Origin: DATAVB01 sp036267955
GTDB lineage: Bacteria > Actinomycetota > Actinomycetes > Mycobacteriales > QHCD01
Length of the DNA stretch: 64,000 nt
Direction: 5' to 3'
Assembly: GCA_036267955.1 (NCBI GenBank)
Contig: DATAVB010000147.1
Span: 28,702-92,701, forward strand
The notes beneath the pieces were generated by a model that worked only from the letters and a program-made list of their open reading frames with translations, was not told the origin of the DNA and did not search any database. This document shows positions 57,276 to 64,000 of the stretch, piece by piece. Numbering within the stretch: the stretch's first letter is position 1; each line of letters opens with the position of its first letter. A program made the position numbers and the translations under genes.

Positions 57276-58829
57276 TTATTTTTCGACGCTGATGATTGAG
57301 GCGTAGTCGACCGACTGCTGGAACGCATAGGCGACCCGCAGGAGCAACGCGTCGTCAAAGAAGCGTCCGACCAACTGCATGCTGACCGGGAGTCCCGCCG
57401 CCTTTCCGCATGGCACGGCGAGCGCCGGATGACCGGTGTAATTGAACGGCTGGGTGTTGCGCGATGCCACATTGGTCCTGGCCAGAGCCTCTTCCAGTGC
57501 CGCCTTGTGACCGTCCGGCGCGACATACTCGGGCGCCTTGAGAATGCAGGTCGGCATCACCAGGACATCATTCTCGGCGAGTGCCTGATCGTAGGCCCTG
57601 ATGAAGCTCGGCCGGACATTCTGTGCCTTCGCGTACACGCGGCCGTGATAGTTCCGTCGACTGAATTCGCCGAGGAGATAGTTGAGTTTCGTTCGTGGAT
57701 TGAGCAGGTCGATGTGATTGGCCCAGACCTGATTGATTGCCGCAATGAGCGACGGCGGGTAGTACGTCCGGGCGAAGGCTCCGAAGTAGCCGCTGTGCAA
57801 CAGCGCGAGCGTCCCCTCCGCGCCAAGAGCGCCCTGCACGTCCCGGACCCTCATATGCTCCGGCACCGACACCTTCGACACCACGGCCCCGGCGCTGGAG
57901 AGCACCTCGACCGCGGCGTTCACGGTGTCGATGACGTCGGCCTCCGCGTCGAGGTATCCCTCATCGAGAATGCCGATGCGCAGGCCCTTGACACCGTCAC
58001 CGAGCGTGCTGAGTGCATCGACGGTCTCCGGGATCTCCCGACCCTGCCGCGGATCCAGGCCGTCATATCCGGCCGTCACCTGGAATGCCGCGGCAGTTTC
58101 CTCCACCGTGCGCGCCATCGGACCGGTGTAGTCGATGCTCTGGTCGGACCCGAAGCCAATTCCGAAGTGCGATATCAGGCCGAACGTGGGTTTCAGTCCC
58201 ACGCAACCAGACAATGCGGCCGGAATGCGGATCGAGCCGCCCTGGTCACCGCCGAAGGAGATGTCCACCTCGCCGTTGACGATCGCCGCGGCCGACCCGG
58301 ACGAGGACCCTCCGGTCAGGTGGGCGGGCTTGTGCGGATTCTTCGGCCGGCCGTAATCGCCGATCCCGCCGCCGAAGCCGAATCCACCGGTCAGGCCGTT
58401 CATCGTGTGCTTTCCGACGATCGTGCCGCCGGCCTCCAGGACCCGGGTGACGACGGTCGCGTCGAAATCCGGGACAAAGTCCTCCATCACGTACGAACCG
58501 AAGGTCAGCGGCACGCCGGCCACGGCGATGTGGTCCTTGTAGCTGACCGTCTTTCCGGCGAGCGGGCCGTCAGCCGCGCCCTCGATGTGACATTTCAGCA
58601 ACCACGCATTGAGCGGGTCCTCTGCGGCCGACGGCCGGTATCCGGGCTCCCTCGCCGCGTAGTGCACTGCTGGCTTGCCCTCGTCCATCCGTTCCTGTAC
58701 GAACTCGTCCAGGACGTCCAACTGCTCGATGAGCTGTGCCCGGTAGAGTGCCGCCTCGTCGGGCCCAAGGCGCATTCCCAGCGCCTCGGCTGCCGCTACG
58801 ACCTCGTTCACATCGGGTATCGCATACAC
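57276..58829 (-). CDS. Amidase (amidase signature family, GGDQGGSIRIPA subgroup)
   Basis: 517-residue amidase. Lys98 in TVSYKDHIAV, cis-Ser in GGSSSG (173-178) and nucleophile Ser199 in GGDQGGSIRIPA form the triad. The GGDQGGSIRIPA version and N-terminal extension (MYAIPDVNEVVAAAEALGMR) are typical of the enantioselective amidases found next to nitrile hydratases; no nitrile hydratase is here. The GTG at 58829 follows GAGGAG; a longer frame lacks support. First gene of the amide cluster. A hairpin covers its ribosome site. Confidence 0.94.
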   Translation of the reverse strand: MYAIPDVNEVVAAAEALGMRLGPDEAALYRAQLIEQLDVLDEFVQERMDEGKPAVHYAAREPGYRPSAAEDPLNAWLLKCHIEGAADGPLAGKTVSYKDHIAVAGVPLTFGSYVMEDFVPDFDATVVTRVLEAGGTIVGKHTMNGLTGGFGFGGGIGDYGRPKNPHKPAHLTGGSSSGSAAAIVNGEVDISFGGDQGGSIRIPAALSGCVGLKPTFGLISHFGIGFGSDQSIDYTGPMARTVEETAAAFQVTAGYDGLDPRQGREIPETVDALSTLGDGVKGLRIGILDEGYLDAEADVIDTVNAAVEVLSSAGAVVSKVSVPEHMRVRDVQGALGAEGTLALLHSGYFGAFARTYYPPSLIAAINQVWANHIDLLNPRTKLNYLLGEFSRRNYHGRVYAKAQNVRPSFIRAYDQALAENDVLVMPTCILKAPEYVAPDGHKAALEEALARTNVASRNTQPFNYTGHPALAVPCGKAAGLPVSMQLVGRFFDDALLLRVAYAFQQSVDYASIISVEK

Positions 58830-58835
58830 CGCTGC

Positions 58836-58860
58836 TCCTCTCGTCGTCGTGTGGAGAGGA
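58836..58860 (-). promoter_or_regulatory. Hairpin overlapping the amidase ribosome-binding site
   Basis: On the minus strand TCCTCTC and GAGAGGA form a perfect 7-bp stem with an 11-base loop; the second arm is the Shine-Dalgarno region of the GTG start at 58829. It could limit translation of the first gene in the cluster. Inference from base pairing only. Confidence 0.4.
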
Positions 58861-59033
58861 TCGTCACGCCGGGTTATTACACGAATACGCACGCAACGTC
58901 TTGGCGGTGTTACGCCGGATTAGCCGGCCGTCACGGGCCGCTGACCTGCGCAAATGCCACTCCCGCCGGCCTGGTTCGCGGGTTGAACCCCGTGTGACCG
59001 GTCATACGGAGCGTGTACCGACGGGCGCTGATA

Positions 59034-59049
59034 TGCTTGCCAGCAAGCA
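59034..59049. promoter_or_regulatory. MarR-type operator palindrome
   Basis: TGCTTGCCAGCAAGCA is a perfect 7+2+7 palindrome, the classic shape of MarR-family operators (CTTGC-N2-GCAAG). It is 57 bp before the marR ATG and in the spacer shared with the divergent amidase cluster, so it could also affect that promoter. Confidence 0.75.
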
Positions 59050-59106
59050 AGTGAGTTCGAAATTAGTGCGAAGTGGACAGCGATTAAGCGCGGAACGGGT
59101 GGCGAA

Positions 59107-59562
59107 ATGAACACCGAGATCGATGAGGAAGACATCGCCCGACTTCGGGCCGCGTTGGCCCGGATCGCCAGATTTGTCGACCGTCAGGTGTCCGGCGACG
59201 GGATGACCCGTACCCAGCTCTCCGTGCTGGGTACGACGGCACGACTCGGACCGCTCGGGCTGAGCGAGTTGGCCGAGGTCGAGGGCGTCAACCCGACGAT
59301 GCTCTCCCGGATCGTCGGGAAGCTCGAGGCGGCCGAACTGCTGCGCCGGCTGGCCGACCCGCTCGACCACCGCGCGGTCCGGGTGGAGGTGACCGGAAAG
59401 GGGCGGACCCTGCAGAATCGGCTGCGTCGCGAGCGCACCCGCCTGCTGGTCGACCACGTCCGCGCGCTCCCGCCGGCCCGGGCGGCCGAGTTGGCTGCGG
59501 CGCTGCCGGCGATCGAGCTGCTGGCCGAGGGCATGCGCCGACCGGTGGCGGCCCGCCGATGA
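59107..59562 (+). CDS. MarR family transcriptional regulator
   Basis: 151 residues. Winged HTH MTRTQLSVLGTTARLGPLGL, then SELAEVEGVNPTMLSRIVGK and the wing LADPLDHRAVRVEVTGKG are all present, between dimerisation helices. Its palindromic operator is upstream, and the MFS exporter follows 25 bp after the stop, the usual MarR-MFS pair in which the exporter's substrate is the inducer. Confidence 0.95.
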   Translation: MNTEIDEEDIARLRAALARIARFVDRQVSGDGMTRTQLSVLGTTARLGPLGLSELAEVEGVNPTMLSRIVGKLEAAELLRRLADPLDHRAVRVEVTGKGRTLQNRLRRERTRLLVDHVRALPPARAAELAAALPAIELLAEGMRRPVAARR

Positions 59563-59587
59563 CCGCCCTCCCGATGATGGTGCGCCG

Positions 59588-60880
59588 ATGACCTACCCCG
59601 CGCTCGCCAGGTTCCGGGCCCAGACCTTCGCTTCGCTGAGCAACTCGAACTACCGGAGATATGTCTCCGGTCAGGCCGTCTCGCTGATCGGCACCTGGAT
59701 GCAGTCGGTCGCGCAATCCTGGTTGGTCCTGCAGCTGACCGGATCGGGCACCGACCTCGGCCTGGTCGTCGCACTGCAGACGCTGCCGGTTTTGCTGCTC
59801 GGCCCGTACGGCGGTGTCGTGGCCGACCGGCTGGACAAGCGCAAGCTGATGATCGGGCTGCAGGCCATGATGGGCGTGCTGGCGCTGATTCTCGGGCTGC
59901 TGACCATCACCCACGAGATTCGCATCTGGCAGGTATTCGTCCTTGCTTTCCTGCTGGGCATGAACAACTGTTTCGAGAATCCCGCCCGCCAGTCGTTTGT
60001 GCTGGAAATGGTCGGCCCGAAGAATCTCCGTAATGCGGTCAGTCTCAACTCCGTACTGGTGAATGTCGCCCGCGCGGTCGGGCCGGCGGTCGCCGGTGTG
60101 GTCATCGCGGCCGGCGGCCTCGGCATCTGCTTCCTGCTGAACGCGGCCAGTTTCATCGCCGTGGTCACCTCGCTGGTCCGGCTCGACGTGTCGAGACTCA
60201 ATCCCTCGAAACCGACGAGCCGCGCCCGCGGGCAACTCCGGGAGGGCCTCACCTACGTCCGGCACACTCCGGTGCTGGCGATCACCCTGTTGATGATGGC
60301 GCTGATCGGCTGCCTCGCGTACGAATTCCAGGTGGTGCTGCCGATCGTCGCGAAGAACACCTTCCACGGCGACGCGCAGACCTACGGATTCATGACAGCG
60401 GCCATGGGGATCGGGGCGGTCATCGGCGGGCTCTACGTCGCCGCCCGCGGCCGCACCGGCGTGCCGGCGCTGGTGAATTCGGCCGTCGTCTTCGGCATCG
60501 TGCTGCTCGCCGCCGCACTGGCACCCAATCTCTGGACCGAACTGATCGCGTTGGCCCTGGTCGGCGCCGCCAGCATCGGGGTGATGTCCAAGGGCAACAG
60601 CACCCTGCAACTCGCCGCCGATCCATCGATGCGCGGCCGGGTGATGGCGCTGTGGGCGGTCGCCTTCATGGGCTCGACGCCCATCGGCGGCCCCATCGCC
60701 GGCGCCATCAGTGAGCACGCCGGCGGGCGCAGCGGCCTGCTGCTCGGCGCCGCCGCCTGTCTGGTGGCCGCCGGGCTCGCGGCGCTGGCCGCGCGCCGGT
60801 ACGGACTGCGACCGATCCAGCGGCCGAAGCCGGCAACCCCGGACCCGGAGCCGGTCGCCGGCACTACGGTCGAACGGTGA
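59588..60880 (+). CDS. MFS transporter (MFS_3/enterobactin-exporter-like)
   Basis: 430 residues with about 12 helices. N-terminus RRYVSGQAVSLIGTWMQSVA, then QSWLVLQLTGSGTDLG, the motif-A loop GGVVADRLDKRKLM and FENPARQSFVLEMVG identify the MFS_3 type, exporters of siderophores, macrolides and other compounds. Expressed from the MarR gene; its stop overlaps the GTG of the first aldo/keto reductase (GTGA), so a detoxification or modification role is likely. Confidence 0.93.
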   Translation: MTYPALARFRAQTFASLSNSNYRRYVSGQAVSLIGTWMQSVAQSWLVLQLTGSGTDLGLVVALQTLPVLLLGPYGGVVADRLDKRKLMIGLQAMMGVLALILGLLTITHEIRIWQVFVLAFLLGMNNCFENPARQSFVLEMVGPKNLRNAVSLNSVLVNVARAVGPAVAGVVIAAGGLGICFLLNAASFIAVVTSLVRLDVSRLNPSKPTSRARGQLREGLTYVRHTPVLAITLLMMALIGCLAYEFQVVLPIVAKNTFHGDAQTYGFMTAAMGIGAVIGGLYVAARGRTGVPALVNSAVVFGIVLLAAALAPNLWTELIALALVGAASIGVMSKGNSTLQLAADPSMRGRVMALWAVAFMGSTPIGGPIAGAISEHAGGRSGLLLGAAACLVAAGLAALAARRYGLRPIQRPKPATPDPEPVAGTTVER

Positions 60881-61749
60881 CTCCTTCCAGCACATCGCGC
60901 ACCGTCGGGGACATGGCGGTCGGTGCTGTCGCGTTCGGCGCGGCCTCCCTCTCGCTGCCGGACGAGCGCGACGACGAGGCCGCGGTCCAGACCATCCGGG
61001 CCGCCGTCGATGCCGGCGTCCGGCTCATCGACACCGCTCTGGCGTACACCACCGTGCAGGACGAATCGCACAGCGAAGCCTTGGTGCGCAAGGCTCTGCA
61101 GGGCTCGGCGCTGCGCGAGGAGGTGCTCGTCGCGACCAAGGGTGGCCACTTCCGGGCCGGGCCGGCGAGCTTTCCGTTCGACGGTCGACCGGAGACGCTG
61201 CACCGGCATTGCGAGATCAGCCTGCGCACCCTCGGGGTGGAGCGGATCGACCTCTATCACCTGCACCACCCCGATCCCCAGGTCCCGTTCGCCGAGAGTG
61301 TCGGCGCGCTGCGCGAGCTGCGGGACGCCGGCAAGATCGCCCGGGTCGGCATCTCCAACGTCGATGTGGACCAGCTCGAGGCGGCCCGCGCCATAGTCGA
61401 TATCGCCAGCGTGCAGAACCATTTCTCGCTCTACGACGACACCGATCGCCCGGTGCTCGACCGGTGCACCGCGCTCGGTATCGCGTATCTCGCCTATTCC
61501 CCGTTGAAGGGGTCGAAGAAGGACGTTCTGGCCGGCGTCGCCACCGAAATCGGCCGCCGGCACGGGGTTTCCGCCGCGCAGGTCGTGCTGCGCTGGAACC
61601 TGCGGCAGTCCGACCGGCTGATCTGCATCGTCGGTGCCACCAGGCAGCGCACGATTCTCGATTCGCTTCGGGCTCCCCAGCTCGCACTAACCGACGACGA
61701 GGCGGCCGAGCTCACCGCGGGGGCCCGGATGTCCCGGTCCGACCCATAG
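60877..61749 (+). CDS. Aldo/keto reductase
   Basis: 290-residue NADPH-dependent TIM-barrel reductase. The catalytic tetrad is visible: Asp in LIDTALAY with the Tyr of the same motif, Lys in VATKGGHF and His in DLYHLHHPD. NADP-binding elements ASVQNHFSLY and AYSPLKGSKKD follow. GTG start overlaps the MFS stop, which fixes it. Together with MarR and MFS it may form an efflux/carbonyl-detoxification unit. Confidence 0.94.
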   Translation: MTPSSTSRTVGDMAVGAVAFGAASLSLPDERDDEAAVQTIRAAVDAGVRLIDTALAYTTVQDESHSEALVRKALQGSALREEVLVATKGGHFRAGPASFPFDGRPETLHRHCEISLRTLGVERIDLYHLHHPDPQVPFAESVGALRELRDAGKIARVGISNVDVDQLEAARAIVDIASVQNHFSLYDDTDRPVLDRCTALGIAYLAYSPLKGSKKDVLAGVATEIGRRHGVSAAQVVLRWNLRQSDRLICIVGATRQRTILDSLRAPQLALTDDEAAELTAGARMSRSDP

Positions 61750-61789
61750 CTGCCGGGATATCCTCACCTGTCTACCCCGGAGGTGTTTC

Positions 61790-62689
61790 TTGCTCCCGCT
61801 CCGCCCACTCGGCCGCACCAACCTTCCGGTTTCGCCGATCGGTTTCGGCGGTGCCGTCATCGGTATTCCGGACTATCTCGACGGGGACGACCGGGACAGC
61901 GCGCAGTTCCAGGAGCAGGCCGACAATACCGTGCTCGCCGCATTTCGGGCGGGAATCACCTATTTCGACACCGCCCCGGGATACGGTGCCGGCCGGTCGG
62001 AGTCGGTGCTCGGACGGGTCCTGGAGCCATACCGCGACCGGGTCGTCTACGCCACCAAGGTGCAGGTCGATCCCGCCGACGATCCGCAGAAATGGTGGGA
62101 CAGCCTGCACGCCAGCCTGGAACGGCTGCGCACCGATCACGTCGAGGTGTTGCAGTTGCATGGCAGCAGCTGGCCGGACGAGAAGGCCCGGTGGGCCGTC
62201 GAGGGGCCCGGAGAATGGCTGGCCGAGGTGAAATCGCGTGGGCTGGCGAGTTTCGTCGGCACCACCGCCGAGGTCCCGTCCGGCGGGCTGGAGTTGATGC
62301 TGCGCTCCGGCCGGTTCGACGTGTTGCAGATGGCGTACAACGTGATCTATCAGGCCGCCTGCGATTTCCAGCGCAAGCCGCCGTTCGGGCCCATTCCGCT
62401 GGCGAAATCGCTGGGACTGGGGGTCACGACGATGCGCACCACCACCTCCGGGATGCTGCATCGCCTGATCCTGCGGGACTTTCCCGACCTCGACCCGGTA
62501 AAGCTCAGCCGGCTCGCCATTCGTTACGTGCTCTCCACCCCGCAGGTCGACTGCGCGCTGATCGGCATGAGCCGGCCGGCCGAGGTGGCAGCCAATGTAG
62601 CGCTGGCCGCCGATGAAAATGACCGGATCGACGTGGTGCGCATGCACGATCCGTACGACGCGGACTGGGACGCGGCCCGCCCCACCTAG
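61790..62689 (+). CDS. Aldo/keto reductase (L-fucose/D-threo-aldose dehydrogenase-like)
   Basis: 299 residues. Opening LRPLGRTNLPVSPIGFGGA, then YFDTAPGYGAGRSESVLGRV with catalytic Asp and Tyr, the Lys in YATKVQVD and His in VEVLQLHGSSW. The strand order and ending VDCALIGMSRPAEV match the aldose-dehydrogenase-like branch. TTG start preceded by GGAGGTG. It lies 40 bp after the first reductase on the same strand and convergent with the serine hydrolase. Confidence 0.93.
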   Translation: MLPLRPLGRTNLPVSPIGFGGAVIGIPDYLDGDDRDSAQFQEQADNTVLAAFRAGITYFDTAPGYGAGRSESVLGRVLEPYRDRVVYATKVQVDPADDPQKWWDSLHASLERLRTDHVEVLQLHGSSWPDEKARWAVEGPGEWLAEVKSRGLASFVGTTAEVPSGGLELMLRSGRFDVLQMAYNVIYQAACDFQRKPPFGPIPLAKSLGLGVTTMRTTTSGMLHRLILRDFPDLDPVKLSRLAIRYVLSTPQVDCALIGMSRPAEVAANVALAADENDRIDVVRMHDPYDADWDAARPT

Positions 62690-62696
62690 GAAAGCC

Positions 62697-64000
62697 TCAG
62701 AAGCTGCCCTGCACCGTCTCGTTGCGCCCCTGCCGGAAGGACAGGTTAAGCTCCGTCGTCAGCTCGGCACTGCCCTCGTCCACCTTCTTTATGGTGATCG
62801 TCCAACGGAACGGGGTTTGGACGAACTGCCACAGCAGGGTGACCGCGTCGGCCCGTTCGTCGGCCACCAGCCCGGCCACGGTCAGCGGCGAGGACGGCGG
62901 ATCCTCGTGCGACCACACCGCCGTTTCAGCCGACACCCACTCCGACCGTCCACAGCGGACCGCATGCTCGGCGCCATCGATGTCGTGCGCCACCACGGTC
63001 AATGCGTCGCCGTCGTCCCGCACGGTCAGGTCGGTCAGGCCCAGGACGTTGTGTTCCAACCGGATGGTCCGGCCGGCGAAGTCGGCCGCCTGCCGCGGCC
63101 CTGATTGCGCCGGCACCGGCAGTCTCAACTCGGGATGGCGGCGAGTCGCCGCCGGTGCCGGGGATTCCGCCGGCTCGCCGGAAAGGGCTGGCAGCAGGTG
63201 ATTCCACACCGCGTCCAGGATCTTCTGCGTTTCCTGCGACCCGCTGGTCAGGGCCACCACCGCGTCCTGGTCCGGCAACACGAGGGCGAACTGGCCGAAG
63301 GCGCCGTCGGCGCGGAAGCTGTTGTGCCGACCGCGCCAGAGCTGGAACCCGTATCCCACCTTCCAGTCGGGATGGTCGTGGCTCGCGGTGGAGACGATGT
63401 TTGAGCTTGCCTCGTCCACCCATTCCTCGGGCAGGAGTTGCTTGCCGTTCCACTCCCCGCGCCGCAGGTAGAGCTGCCCCAGTGCGGCGAGATCCTCGGT
63501 CCGCAGCCGGAAACCCGATCCGCCGAGATTGATGCCGCGCGGGCTGGACTCGACAAACGGATCCGGGATCCCGAGCGGTTCGAAGAGTCGAGGCGTCAGA
63601 TAGTCGTGGACCGTCTGCCCGGTCCGGGATTGCACGATGGCGGACAGCACATGGCTGGCCCCGGAGTTGTAGAGAAAATGGGTGCCGGGCGGATATTCCG
63701 GAGCCACCGATAGGAATATCTCCACCCAGTCGTGCTCGGGCAGGTTGCGCATCAGCTGCATCGTGTCGGTGACCTGCCCGCTCGCCATCGACAGCAGATG
63801 CCGGACGCGCACCTCGCCCATGATCCGTCGTATCCGCGGGGATCCGTAGGACGGGAAGGCGTTCAGGACCGGCTCGTCGAGATCGAGCTTCCCCTCCGAC
63901 ACGGCCAGCCCGATGGCCGTCGAGGTGAATGCCTTGCTGACCGAGAACATCAGGTGCGGCTGATCCGCGGTGTAGGGCGCCCACCACTCTTCGGCCACGA
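62697..64000 (-). CDS. Serine hydrolase, beta-lactamase/esterase family (5' end outside window)
   Basis: Class C beta-lactamase-like or EstB-like serine hydrolase. Present: SxxK with the nucleophile in MFSVSKAFTSTAIG, YNS in HFLYNSGASHVLS, and a penicillin-binding-type fold to about 280, then a C-terminal lipocalin-like extension (GRTIRLEHNVLGLTDLTVRD). The reading frame continues across the right edge; the GTG 2 bases from the edge is probably internal, as about 60 residues usually precede SxxK. Role and substrate unknown. Confidence 0.9.
   Translation of the reverse strand, partial: VAEEWWAPYTADQPHLMFSVSKAFTSTAIGLAVSEGKLDLDEPVLNAFPSYGSPRIRRIMGEVRVRHLLSMASGQVTDTMQLMRNLPEHDWVEIFLSVAPEYPPGTHFLYNSGASHVLSAIVQSRTGQTVHDYLTPRLFEPLGIPDPFVESSPRGINLGGSGFRLRTEDLAALGQLYLRRGEWNGKQLLPEEWVDEASSNIVSTASHDHPDWKVGYGFQLWRGRHNSFRADGAFGQFALVLPDQDAVVALTSGSQETQKILDAVWNHLLPALSGEPAESPAPAATRRHPELRLPVPAQSGPRQAADFAGRTIRLEHNVLGLTDLTVRDDGDALTVVAHDIDGAEHAVRCGRSEWVSAETAVWSHEDPPSSPLTVAGLVADERADAVTLLWQFVQTPFRWTITIKKVDEGSAELTTELNLSFRQGRNETVQGSF

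Noticed and set aside
1..64000. tRNA, rRNA, CRISPR arrays, insertion sequences, prophage or integrase genes
   Set aside because: None recognised on either strand by reading; tool-based scans were not possible.

Overview
The window reads as a high-GC chromosome segment from a soil-type actinobacterium. Support for this: G/C-rich third positions throughout, many GTG starts and 4-base start/stop overlaps, an SCO5389-family gene, a LAL-type LuxR giant, an HspR-type HAIR element before lon, a DUF222/HNH endonuclease remnant, and actinobacterial TIGR02677/02678/02680 genes. The genus cannot be named from the sequence. No tRNA, rRNA, CRISPR array, transposase or integrase was seen.

Layout. 1-5.4 kb: SDR fragment, GH15 glucoamylase/trehalase-like enzyme, Lon protease (convergent with GH15 across a perfect hairpin) and a small membrane protein. 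5.8-8.6 kb: an HTH protein with an unrecognised C-terminal domain, then a PhyH dioxygenase and an SDR reductase. 8.6-14.9 kb: DHA2 exporter with a UBP-type zinc-finger protein, a PLP aldolase/deaminase with a TetR regulator, and a sugar-acid/alditol oxidase with an MFS permease. 14.8-18.9 kb: alpha-L-rhamnosidase plus Gfo/Idh/MocA oxidoreductase behind a LacI-type operator. 19.1-26.1 kb: threonine-synthase-like enzyme plus M20 amidohydrolase, LysR regulator and PRISE-like reductase, an apparently frameshifted membrane protein with TetR, and a LacI regulator. 26.1-31.4 kb: a zinc island (znuA-type lipoprotein, ATPase, two permeases, SCO5389 protein, HU, Zur) with two inverted Zur-like boxes. 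31.4-39.6 kb: SRPBCC protein, GH32 plus GH5-like enzymes, ChrB-N protein, a COG4280-type membrane pair, and a LAL regulator with a small partner gene. 39.6-47.3 kb: a type I Wadjet module. 47.3-58.8 kb: a minus-strand amide uptake and hydrolysis cluster. 58.9-64 kb: MarR-MFS pair, two aldo/keto reductases and a serine hydrolase cut by the right edge.

The most unusual element is the Wadjet (JetABCD) defence locus at 40.2-47.3 kb. JetA, JetB and the SMC-like JetC are intact and translationally coupled. The nuclease gene jetD, which normally follows jetC, is absent. Its place holds a decayed DUF222/HNH endonuclease fragment and a 23-bp hairpin. Either the system has lost its nuclease or it uses a nuclease encoded elsewhere.

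The second coherent unit is the nine-gene run at 49.1-58.8 kb. It contains two amidase-signature hydrolases, a 62-residue AtzG/GatC-like partner, a complete dipeptide-type ABC importer and a GntR/UTRA regulator, with an MFS gene just downstream. It looks like a dedicated pathway for importing and de-amidating an unknown amide or peptide-like compound.
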